A stretch of 64,000 bases of DNA from the NCBI GenBank assembly GCA_021234155.1, contig JAJEKV010000022.1, positions 5,723,852 through 5,787,851 on the forward strand, written 5' to 3'. The translations under genes were made by a program, and so were the position numbers. This stretch comes from Isoetes taiwanensis (taxonomy: Eukaryota > Streptophyta > Lycopodiopsida > Isoetales > Isoetaceae). How positions within the stretch are numbered: the stretch's first letter is position 1; the number at the start of each line of letters is the position of its first letter. Below the pieces are notes generated by a model. That model saw only the letters and a list, made by a program, of their open reading frames with translations. It had not been told where the DNA came from and searched no databases. This document shows positions 53,974 to 64,000 of the stretch, piece by piece.

Positions 53974-54001
<28 letters not shown>
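53974..54001 (-). repeat. 28-base poly(T), possible retroposon tail
   Basis: An uninterrupted T28 run. By analogy with the tails at 4100 and 57117 it may be the poly(A) end of a minus-strand retroposon, but no body is recognised. Confidence 0.5.
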
Positions 54002-54005
<4 letters not shown>

Positions 54006-54962
54006 TAATGATGGGAAGCATTTATACTTTTTTATACATGCGATTACAATGTGAAAGTGCGCTAACAAGTTTGTATCACGAAAAGATGAAAATTGGAAAT
54101 GAGAATCTTGATGGGAATCATGTGGAATTTAAAATTGCAATGAGCTGGGAAGTGTCTTGAAAGAATAATTTGATCTAGGGTCTTTGACAAAGTGACTCTG
54201 CTTAAAAAATTGTTGTAGTAGCATTGAAATTTCCTTTGGGAACATTTTCTATGTCTAATTTTATTGCTCGTTGCTTTTTATTGAACTTACGAAAATGGAA
54301 CGATCGTTGGATCTATTGATCATGATCAAGATTAAGGTTACTGGATTGGTTGTTGCCGGATATATATCTTCTTTGGGTATATTACGCGAATTAGGGTTGC
54401 CCCGTTTGAGTGTTAGTCGAATATATATCTTTGTTGGGTATTAGGGATTGCAATGAAGCGAGATATCTTTGCCTTACTTGTTTGTAGAGAAAAACCCTTC
54501 CTATGACTATGGGTAGGAAGAAAAGGAGAAATCATGCGGGCATTTGTAAAAGGCCATGGCGGTATATGAATCAAAAAGCGGGATCTGCCGAGGGAATGCT
54601 TTCGAGAAATTGAAAGCGGTGGACAAAACTTTGTTGGGACAATTTCAATTAAGAAGGCAACTCTGTGGCATGATTCAAACTTGGAGCAAAGAAATTTGGA
54701 GGCAACTCCTCAAATGATGACATGGAGATTCATGCAATCTTCAGCGTCCTACTTTCGAGGTTGAAAATCTTATATGAAATTTTGAGTATATATTTGACTA
54801 TGGATCTTGTTAGATCTATTTAAATGGATTGAATGATGATTGAAACAATGCTTGAAATTTATAGACTTCTTATTTTAGTTATGTTAAAATGGCCAAGATG
54901 GTACCCCTTTGCTATTGTCTTAATAGACCAAAAGGCTAACAATGTGCGTCGATTATAATGTA
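54002..54962. other. No gene recognised
   Basis: A small repeat of GGATATATATCTTCTTTGGGTAT / GAATATATATCTTTGTTGGGTAT type words lies near 54357-54440. Otherwise unassigned. Confidence 0.4.
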
Positions 54963-55515
54963 ATCGGCATTCTTTACTCAAGGCAAGGCATGCATGCATT
55001 GCATAAATCGCATACATGCATCGCATGTCGTTTTGAACTTGGATACCGTCGGGTTGGCGTTTTGCTACTTATTGCGAGTTCTTCATCGGCGTTTCATCGG
55101 TAACTTCCTCTTCTCTCCGGCCGATTACCTTATTCTCTTTGATTTGTTTCGAGGCGGGGGAGGGGCTTCTTCACGGTTTGTTTGGCTAATTGGCGTTGCT
55201 TTCTGCTTGTCCTTTTGACCTTTAGCCTTCATCCTGTGACCTTAGATCCTCGATCCTAGTTTGTTAAGAGTCCTTTGGTATTGGGCGCTTTGTTGGTTTC
55301 ATGCGGTCGCGATGCAAGAATGTCGTCGGTCGCATAAGCGAATCGGCATTCTTACTCAAAACCAATTTATGCATCTGACCATCCAGCCATGCATGCATCG
55401 CGTCGCGTTTTGAGCCGTTCGTCGGGTTGGGCATTTTGCTACTTATGCGAGTTCTTCATCGGCGTTTCGCCAGCTTCCTCTTCTCTCAGCGGTACCTTAT
55501 TCTCTTTGAACCCAC
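54963..55515 (+). repeat. ~375-bp direct repeat, two partial copies
   Basis: CGGCATTCTT-ACTCAA, ATGCATGCAT, GTCGGGTTGG, TTTTGCTACTTAT and GAGTTCTTCATCGGCGTTTC recur in order at offsets of 373-379 bp (for example 55081 and 55454). The left copies are at 54963-55146 and 55341-55510. Confidence 0.75.
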
Positions 55516-57110
55516 CCTCCCCCTTCTTTGTTTACTATATTTTGTACAAGGATTCATTTTATCATGTTTTTCACTGCGGTGGGTGATGCTTTTCCACCTT
55601 TGGGTAATGCTATTCTTTAGTATGTTTTGGGTTTGTTGGGTGATGTCCGAATACGGGTTGGCGCCATCCGTTTGACTTCTCCATCTTTGGGGTTTTGGGA
55701 GCGATTCTATGCCTTACATTTGTTTATGCAACCCCTTGCAGAGGAGGCTTATCACTAGGGTTTTCCTCGAAAACCGAAAGAGGCGGGGTTTTTAATCCTG
55801 TGATAAGCTTTGGCGGTACCTCCCACTCATCTATTAGCATTGTATTTGTTTTGGGGTCAAATGTTATAATTGGATTTTTCCTTTATTTTTTAAATGGGTA
55901 GTTAGCATGTGTGAAGCTATCCACAACAATTAATGGATTTATAGATAAAGGGCTTTTAAAGTTTACGGATGGTAAAATTTGGAACATGCAAAATATATCG
56001 CCACTCATGGCTTAAGGAATGGGTCTTAACATATCGCCCCTCTTATTAGTAATTGCATGCTTATCTTGGTTGAGGCACATGCGGATCTAATATGCACATT
56101 GCTTATTGTAGCATATAAATATGCACTAATATGTAGTACGTAAATCTACACCTCATGTTTGCTATTGAATGTAGTGAGTGGATATCACATTTGTTTAATT
56201 TTAAGGCATGAAGTTATAAGTATTCTGTCATATCACTGGCCCGATTTATAATTTTATTGCGAGGCATGGAGCTTTTTTTACTGATCTCTTAGCAAACTGG
56301 CTGTTTTGCAATTGCCTAGGGCAAACATAAACCATTTAAGTCCTCATAGATCATTTGAATATGATGCAACTTGATTAAATCAACGTTATAACTTCCGTCT
56401 ACTTGATATTAAAGCACTGTTGAAGCAATTGTATGTTTCTTGAGGACCTCTGAGAATCTTTGGTGCTGACAAAATAATAACTTCCCCTACGGTGAGATTA
56501 GAAGCATTCTAGTTGCTTAGTATGCGGAGTTCTTTGGGAAAAATTTTTTACTCTTAAATCCTTGTTTCTTTATGTTAGTTTACAAGCGAGGTGAAGGGTG
56601 ATAAACTTAAAAAAAAGACCTTTTGCCTTTTCTGCTAGTACCTTAGGCTTTACCCATGTTCTTGACTAAGCTTCCTCTGGTTCTCTCTGCTTGTATGAGG
56701 TCTTTTACTCTGCTATGTTTCTTGGTGTAAATGCTATGTGTTAAAGATGGATTGCTTTCGAGAAAGGCGGATGCTACTTTCGAGGGCCTTCAAAAGGATC
56801 ATGTGATTGGTGTAAAATGTAATTCGGTTATGTTTGTCACTACAAGTTAAACCGATCTCTCATTTGTACTTGTACAATTATTAAGGTAATATCTGGGCAT
56901 ATTACGGATTGAATTTTGAATACATTTGTAATCTTGCATCAGGTTGATAATAGAATATAATGCCTTTTATTTTTGGCAACCATGTCTTTGGCCCTAGAAG
57001 TACATTGTGCTTTTGATTGTACTTAGGGCTGCAAATTCTATCATGTTTTTTGTTCTTGCAAGGTCAAAATCATGATAGGAGGAATCTAAGGTCTTAGGAT
57101 CGATGGACTT
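55516..57110. other. No gene recognised
   Basis: Short frames only. No domain or RNA gene visible. Confidence 0.4.
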
Positions 57111-57116
57111 GAAAGG

Positions 57117-57270
57117 TTTTTTTTTTTTTTTTTTTTTTTTTGGGCGTGAGACTTTGTTAATAACTCTCAAGAACAATGCGAAGACATGAATAAAAAAACC
57201 GGTGGACAAGCGATCAATTTGGCGGAGTGCCACCCATCTAAGCATGACAACATAATACAAATCAAACTAC
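57117..57270 (-). mobile_element. LINE/retroposon 3' tail
   Basis: A T25 run at 57117-57141 followed by GAGACTTTGTTAATAACTC, like the LINE 3' ends at 4.1 and 45.3 kb. No coding part is recognisable. Confidence 0.5.
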
Positions 57271-58116
57271 TTTTTCTCAAAAGAGAAGAATAATATGCAT
57301 ATCTTTGATATAAATAAGGCTAACCATGTCCATGTTCACATCCATAGAATCACTAATATGGCTGGATCTGTCTTTTGGCATCACAATGCCCGATGGATCA
57401 AATGGAGGAAAAGCACTTGCGTGGAAGGCGCGAAGCACAGGGTATTGAGGCGGATTTGGAGAAGCAATACCCAGATTTTTATGAGTTTGATGGGCGAGTG
57501 CGTCTACGACTTAATCGACCCGATGACTTCGCCCGGAGGTTAGCTAACAGTGATGATTCTTAGTTAGCCTTAAGTTACGGCTCATGTCTTCTTGTTAGTA
57601 GAGCACATGTGCGGGAATCTTGCTAAACGTGTGAAGCTGATGGGAGGATCGCCTTTAAGGCATTCTCTGAAGCCAACATGCACGAAAGTGTCGCATGACC
57701 ATTAGAGTCATGCGAGGAAGGCGAAAAAAGTAAGGCATAGTGCTTGATGATGGGACATCGGTTACGAGACTCCCTATGCCATGATCACGGGGATTAGCAC
57801 ACACGGCCATAGGTCATGGTGAAGGTCAAAGTGATCATGTGCGATGATGGGATCATTGAGGCGTTCCCTAGCTTAAAACCCCTTGGGGCATGATGCACTA
57901 GGGGTACTTTCGACGCGGAGTAGCGAGTACAAAGGTAGCACTTGATCATGAAGCGTGATGGGATCATCTTAAATGGTCATGGCTCAAATCGAAAGGGCCA
58001 TGATGAGTGCAAGGTATTGAGTAGAGGGTGGTCCCTAAAACCACAAACTTATTAATTAAACTAGCGTAATGTGCTCGTAATGCGGGGAAAGTGAGAAGTG
58101 AGCATCGAGTTAAGAG
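57271..58116. other. No gene recognised; CAG/CTG-depleted
   Basis: A 62-residue plus frame at 57375-57563 is hydrophilic and unrecognised. Between 57541 and 58080 I count only about three CAG or CTG triplets, far fewer than expected by chance, matching the signature described in the findings. Confidence 0.4.
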
Positions 58117-59535
58117 TGGCATTTGCTGGAAAAACGGATGGCCAGCTTCAACCATCCATGCTGCGCGCATGCGCTGTAATGGTACATTCCATGAAACTGC
58201 ATTTCTGTTGAAGCCATTTGTGCAAAAAGGAGTTCCAACTTCTGCTTTCAAAAGCTGCCTTGCTGAGCACAGGAACGAAATCATTATATTCCATGAAGCG
58301 ATATCTACCGTTCGCGGCATGTGCTTTGAAAGAGCTCCAAGGCCTTGAGTTTCCCTTGTTGAGTATAAGCTGAGATTATAGAAGTCAGGACACTACATCT
58401 CTCTCAGGCATTTGCTGAAAGGCTTCATGGCCTCCTCTGTCCCCAGCCATTGTTGGCATATGCTGAAATCATCACATTCCAAGTTACTATGTCTGGCTCT
58501 GGCATTTGCTCAAAAAGGTCATGTGCCTCGCTTGAATTGACCCTGTTGAGCAAAACATATCGCGTAATTCAGGAAACCACATTCCTGATTGGCATTTTTC
58601 ACTTGGAACGATCTACACAGGCTTCCTTGATCTTCCCTTGTTTGCCTTATCCTGCAACCACTTAGCAGTCCAAGATCTGACATTTGCTGGGGCATTTGTT
58701 TGGAAATAATTGGAAAGCTTCCTTAAGCAACCCATACTTGTATGCTGCAACCATAGAAGTCAGAAACTACATCCCTCTGGGCATTTGAACAGTATAAGAG
58801 CTTTATCAGATATTTGATCTGCATATGCAATCAGCCGTTCAAGAGATCACATTTGGCTGAGGCATTTGTCCAAAAAGGAATATCAAGCTTCCTTACTGAG
58901 CATAAGAAGATATTAGTGCATTCCATGAGACCAGCATCAGCGGTGAGGGCATCTGTTCAAAAGATACGGAGGCCTCTCAATACATCCTTGTTGAATATAT
59001 GCTGCAATCATGGCATTCCATGAAATGACATCAACGTGAGGCATCTCTTATGAAAAATTCTCAAGGCCTCCCTTCACTTTGTCCTTGCTTGGAATACCCT
59101 GCATAATCATGACATTTGAAGAGGCTATATCACTAACTCGGCCATCTGCTCAAAGATCTCAATGGCTTCCTGTACCCTAGTTTTGCATACGTACCAATCA
59201 TGATATTGTAAGAATGCGAGTTTCTTTGATGCATATCATTGAATACCAATCTTGCACTGTCAAAAGCACCACATTTTGCCATACATCTCAAGCTAAATGG
59301 TTGTTCAGGAAACACATTTTTGATGCAGCCCGATTTTGATAAGGTAATCATGAATAAACACCTTCTGGCGGTCCCTTGCGTTTGTACATTTTCTTAATAA
59401 TGCAGTAGGAAGTTAACTATATCTAGATTTGAAGATGGATGTTGTGGTCGGACAAGCATGGAAAAAATCTCAATTATGTCGACATAGCTTGTGGCACAGT
59501 CAGGAAGGATTGGTCGAATGGTTGATAAGCATGAA
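58117..59535 (-). pseudogene. PPR pseudogene, truncated second copy
   Basis: Matches the PPR gene from its N-terminus down to about residue 476; the last ~140 codons are absent at the duplication edge. Dozens of one- to four-base indels break the frame, and the start region is altered (the ATG context at 59530 differs). Some of the indels may be sequencing errors. Confidence 0.88.
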
Positions 59536-60237
59536 CATACAAAATTTATGACGGATGCCAATTTCAGGAAAATTTGAAAATTTCCACTTACAGTGCTTAA
59601 CCATGACCGTTTTGGGTTATGAAGATTTCGGCAATTCGTTAGGCTATTTGCAACTACTTACTTTCATACTTGTCTACAGTCCTTCGAGGTTGCTCCAACA
59701 ATGGATGGCCTGGAATTGTCAAATGGGGAAAATGTGGCGATGGTCAAAAGCAAAGGAAGTAATTTGGGACTGTGAAATAAAATCTTGAGAATGTCGGTTA
59801 GAATGTCGAAATACAAAATTAGCATAAGATTCTCATGGTAAGCCCCTCAATCTATCTATCTATCTATCTATCTTTGTTGATTTGGGATTTTCTTGTTGGT
59901 GAGAGAGTTTTTATTTTTTTCTTCACAAGATTTCCTAAGATTTCTAGATAGTTTTTTATCTCCGCTCGTCCAAAAATTGTGAGCATTCGTTGAGTACGAT
60001 TTTGAGCAGGGGTTTTTGGGGCTTTTGTCCACAACTTTTCTCTGCAGTCTTATTCCATCCACAATTACGAATTGGGGTGTCCGAAGATTCTGGCCATGCA
60101 ATTTCAGGCATGTATTGGCAACTTCGGTCATGTGTGTGATTTCAAGGGTGTACTATATAAAAGGAAGAATTGGAAATAATGGCAACACGGTTTGAGATCA
60201 AACGTCGATGTTTATCTGAAGAGTTTTGGTGTTTGAA

Positions 60238-60615
60238 ATGATTGGTAGTAGTGATGTTCCATGTTTTGTTGTTCCATGTTCTTTTTTAAGTAGTAGTGAG
60301 TCTAGGGTCGTTCCTATTCGTAGCTTAAATTCTTACATCTTCAACTGGAAGATTAGGTGTAGACTAACAGCAAGGGTAGTTTTGAAACAGTTTGCATTGT
60401 TCAAACTTGTTGAAATTTTATCACGATACGATGTCATGGATTTAGGGTCATCAGAGATGGGAGTAGTATATTTTGATGCTATGATACCCCACTCTCATTT
60501 AAGTCCCCAAATGGCCTGGAAGTCCTTGGATGCAATTTGTTTCAGCAAAAGAAATAGCCACTACTATCTTCTTGTAGAGGTCATACTCACTGTAATTAGA
60601 GGGCTTAGGGTGTAA
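60238..60615 (+). CDS. Second copy of the unidentified divergent ORF
   Basis: Open from Met 60238, with TATA-like CTATATAAAAGG near 60153. It is identical to the first copy for about 70 residues, then diverges near ILSRYDV and has a longer, frameshifted C-terminus ending at 60613-60615. See the first copy for features. Confidence 0.3.
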   Translation: MIGSSDVPCFVVPCSFLSSSESRVVPIRSLNSYIFNWKIRCRLTARVVLKQFALFKLVEILSRYDVMDLGSSEMGVVYFDAMIPHSHLSPQMAWKSLDAICFSKRNSHYYLLVEVILTVIRGLRV

Positions 60616-61389
60616 AGACAATATGTCTCTCTAATCACGTCGAGCTCAGGCATAATGATGACAAAGACTAGCTGGAAATAATGATGAAGAAAATAGCCAA
60701 AAGAACTCTAAATCAAATGAATATATACCCATAAACAAGTTCGAGAGAAGGTAAACTGATTAATATTAACAAAGCATGTCATATAGTGGAAAAAAAAATT
60801 ATTGCATATTTGTTTAGTGAATCACGAGGTTATGAACTCACATCTAAATTAATGCACGATAAAAACAAATATATAATCGTGGCTAGATCGTCCTTTACGC
60901 GATCTTGAAAAGCAAAAAATAGGCCATGGCGAGATTACGCTTTTGCTGTCATCGCCATTGCAATCTTTTTGGATCCACTAAAATGTATAAAAGGTGTTTC
61001 TTTAGGAAAACTTCAATTTGTGTATATCATAAGATAAGATGAGATGAATTTTACACATAAGATAAGATGAATTTGTGTGTATATCATAGAGATATAATAT
61101 TTTGCTTATCTTATTCTTTTTTATTGACGTTAAAATCTCTTCTTCTTCTTCTTTATAAAATCCCCATCTATCTATCCATTCATCCATCCATCCATCTATC
61201 TATTTATCTTTAAAACATATAAATTGTATATTGATAAATAATGTGTGTTTGTTTTCCAATCGAAATATTATAGCATTTCTTAAAAAGATTTTTGTCTAAG
61301 CTTCCTTCATTGGGCAAGATATAGGTTATATCCATAGACCCTCTGGTTTGGTGGAATCTAGACTAACTTCGAAGCATGCTTCAAAACAC

Positions 61390-64000
61390 ACCCCTCCCTT
61401 TTTGTTTTGGTGAAGAAAAGCAGATTTTGTATTCATTTGCAAATGAAAACATTTGTGTACAAAAAAGTAACCAATGTACCTAACACGTTTTATAATAAGA
61501 GGGGCAGATTAAGTCTTATCTGAGAATAAAGTGCAAAACAAAAAGGCGGTTTAAAATTTTACATCTCAAAAAGGTTAAAAATTCTCCATCCACGAGTTCA
61601 AAGCTTTCGGTCAGGATGATGTCTTCCATAATAAAGCTAGAGGTCTCGTCGACCATAGTAGTCAAGCTATTGATCGGTTCCTACACAATGTTAAGAGTAT
61701 TTCGAAGCATGACTCCAATTGCTTCCTTCTATCCTTTCTCCATTTTAAACGGCTTTTGGAAGATTGGTTTCTGCATGATATGCCGGATATCACGGTCTCT
61801 TAGCATCTTTTGATTGCCTTTATTTGAAGAACATAGCTTTTCAAAGGATTCGGTGTTCACCATCGATGCTTGTCCAATTTGCATTTACGCATTGCAAATA
61901 TGCCTTGACTCTCCCTCTTTGCGGTTTATGGGCGAGCTGCAAAATCAACAATGAATAGCACTAGTTAAGAACTAATATTTAGAGGGCCAAGGGCCACTGC
62001 GTCCAAGCCAACACAAGGGAATAAGGCATCCTCCTTTTTACTGCCAAAGTAAGTGCAAAAAACCTGAAGAAGCCACCATAATGATCTACAAAGTTCCAAG
62101 CTCTGTCACATTCCAGACCCTTCTCATTTCTGTGTGCCAAAGCCGTTTCCAAGAGCTTGGCCAAAAACGGCCTTTTAGCTAACTCAAATTTGGAGCCATA
62201 TGCACCATAAGGATATGGACTGGTGAGGGCAATAAAAATATTATCCTCATTCAAAAATTCAGGAAATCACTCGGTGAAGTGCCAGTGTTCAGACCTATAA
62301 GCTTTTAGAAATGGTCTAAGCCAGGGATATTGGAATATATGAAGAGGTGTCTCTGCATGGCCATAACCCATTTCAGTTCTTCTCCAAGTCATCTCTGAGC
62401 GTTAAAAATCTATTCTATTCTATTCTATTCTCAAGTCATCTCCCGAGAGTTTATACATACGGTGTTTGCAATTAAGGGTTTGGTTGATTATAAGCCATCT
62501 AAAGACTTCGATTTTCCTTGAATAATGATGTCTCCATTCTGTCGATCATTTTAAGCGCTAAGGCATCTTCAATTCCCCATTTGCTCCGGCTATTTCCGGA
62601 CTAGCGGTTTGAAGAAGGAAAGGATAGAGCCTAGAGACTTTATAACTTTGGTTTATCCTTTTGTCCAAGCAGGTTGAGAGTCCACGAGTTCACGAATATT
62701 AATGACTTTTGCATGATTGCGAGATAAAGTCTTTCTATCACATTCTTGACCCTATGATCCTCTTATGCAATTTTGTCCATGTGATCCATCGCCTTCTTTC
62801 CTCAAGTCCTCCAAATTGTTGAGGCATGCCTTTTGCAGGCTTTGCTAGAGAATAGTCCTCTTGGTTTGCAAATCACGAATACTTGAAGAAGTGTTATCTA
62901 GCTGACTCTACATTATGGGCATTTTCCCAAGAAAGGGGTGCCACATTCCACGTAGCCACCAATCTTATTATTGGGGACGTGTGGTGAGATGCCTTAAATT
63001 GTGTAAAGACTTAAGCAACTGGTGGTTCAAACTAGGACTACTAGGAGGATAAGATTTTGAATGCAATAGTTCATCAAATTCAAAATTTGGAAGAAGGAGG
63101 TATTATGAAAAACTCTTCAAATAAGCTTACTTGCTAGTACTGGACTTGTTTAAATAGATATTTGCATCCTAGATTCTCTTTTTCCCTAGATTTTATCATG
63201 TTATGCCTCAAATGAAATTTCTCAAGGCCACTTCAACATGCCTATAAAAGCTTTGTAGGCAATAATTGGGAGGAGAAATAAACATGGGTCTTTGGTGTTT
63301 ACACTATTTGCGATTTCAATTACGCTTGCTAGGGAGAGGAAGAGGATATTGAACAAGTTTTTCTGATTTTGTTCACAATGTTTGACCCACAGACCATGTA
63401 AAGACATGCCTATTGGACGGTGGCAGCCGAGAAATTTGGTTGATGCCCCTTCCTCAAGATTTGGACACTCTGAATAGAGTCTACTTCGGAGGCAAGAATT
63501 ATCAGTGCATTTCTTCTGTTGAAGAAGCCTTCTCAAATGCATCCAACATGTCCAATCTTTAATGCTTCTACCATCATTCTCAAAAGGCAGAAAATATCAT
63601 CTTCATGTTGCATCATAGTAAAATAGTTTACTTTCTGAGGGTGTTCAAGTCCCTGAATTTCTCCTGTATCTTGCAGGAAACTAGTATGTATAGTGATTAT
63701 TTCAGCTACCATTAAAAAGAGATAGAGAGCCAAAGGGTAGCCCTGCTTCACCCCTCTTTGAATGAGAAAAAGGAGAAGGGTTGCCATTTATAATGATAGA
63801 AGCCCGACATTAATGTTTAGGCCATGAACATTCCTTATGACACTATCACGGGAACTGAAATGTCTCATGGATCTGTACAGGAAAGGCCATTTGATAGTAT
63901 CATAGACCCTTTTGAAGTCCAACTTTAGGAGGAGGCAGCACTGGTTTGAGATCTTATTTCAGTGAAGACCTTCATAGGCTCCTATAAAATTGTTAAGAAT
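61390..64000 (-). mobile_element. LINE, copy 2 (within the segmental duplication)
   Basis: Repeats the LINE of 33.9-36.5 kb. The RT segment at 63787-63533 is identical in protein to 36308-36054, including the HEDD box (63607-63596). Elsewhere it carries extra frameshifts relative to copy 1. The upstream RT start would lie beyond the window. Confidence 0.88.

Larger units (their letters stand above)
58117..64000 (+). repeat. Segmental duplication, copy 2 of 30.62-36.52 kb (runs off the window)
   Basis: Direct second copy of at least 5.9 kb, about 27.5 kb from the first, carrying the same order: PPR fragment, (TCTA)n, divergent ORF, spacer, (CATC)n, LINE. Identity is near complete at 59560-60420 and 63480-63790, and lower elsewhere because of many small changes focused on CAG/CTG sites. 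The left end falls inside the PPR gene; the right end is beyond 64000. Confidence 0.93.

Overview
This window looks like nuclear DNA of a land plant, most likely a seed-free plant such as a fern or lycophyte. The evidence is a 617-residue PPR protein built from an unbroken run of 31-residue S-type motifs, and a dense mix of decayed Ty1/copia, Ty3/gypsy, LINE and SINE sequence with few intact genes. Everything bacterial is absent: no operons, no CRISPR array, no recognisable tRNA or rRNA gene. The lineage call is inference.

Layout. 0.05-3.7 kb: a minus-strand element with a Gag-like CCHC protein, an unidentified ORF and a TATA-like promoter. 3.7-5.6 kb: a ~107-bp minisatellite split by a LINE 3' end. 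5.7-6.6 kb: a Ty3/gypsy LTR with its primer-binding site. 7-10.4 kb: mostly unassigned, with a 62-bp tandem repeat. 10.4-12.0 kb: a LINE relic abutting a histone H3 pseudogene. 12.1-12.5 kb: a ~200-bp tandem repeat. 14.56-21.79 kb: a gene encoding a kinase joined to an IRG-like GTPase, cut in two by a 4,980-bp Ty1/copia element with a 5-bp target duplication. 22.9-27.8 kb: a small nuclear-type zinc-ribbon ORF running into gypsy LTR sequence, which itself carries nested inserts (a 276-bp inverted-repeat element and a 3-unit tandem repeat), then host-like Gly/Tyr-rich gene debris. 28.2-28.6 kb: a copia RT relic. 30.2-32.05 kb: the intact PPR gene (minus), with a small TATA-driven ORF diverging from it (32.7-33.1 kb). 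33.9-36.9 kb: a LINE (minus). 37.8-39.5 kb: a second gypsy LTR with PBS and gag. 40.7-42.3, 45.3-46.6 and 50.75-50.95 kb: LINE relics. 47.4 and 50.0-50.6 kb: tRNA-like SINE sequence. 50.9-57.1 kb: AT-rich, gene-poor. 58.1-64.0 kb: a direct second copy of 30.6-36.5 kb (PPR fragment, ORF, LINE) that runs off the window end.

The most interesting item is the interrupted kinase-GTPase gene. Removing the copia element and one target-site copy restores an open frame, and a short 78-bp intron sits just after the GTPase P-loop, giving a predicted 722-residue protein: a ~220-residue helical N-terminus, a kinase with all catalytic motifs, and a GTPase resembling immunity-related GTPases (IRG), a family best known from animals. 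The second notable signal is technical. Between the two copies of the segmental duplication, and between the copia LTRs, many differences fall on CAG/CTG triplets (CTG read as ACG or CACG, CAG read as CG or CGG). This looks like base-calling error at CHG-methylated sites rather than mutation, and it means some frameshifts in transposons and in the second copy may not be real.
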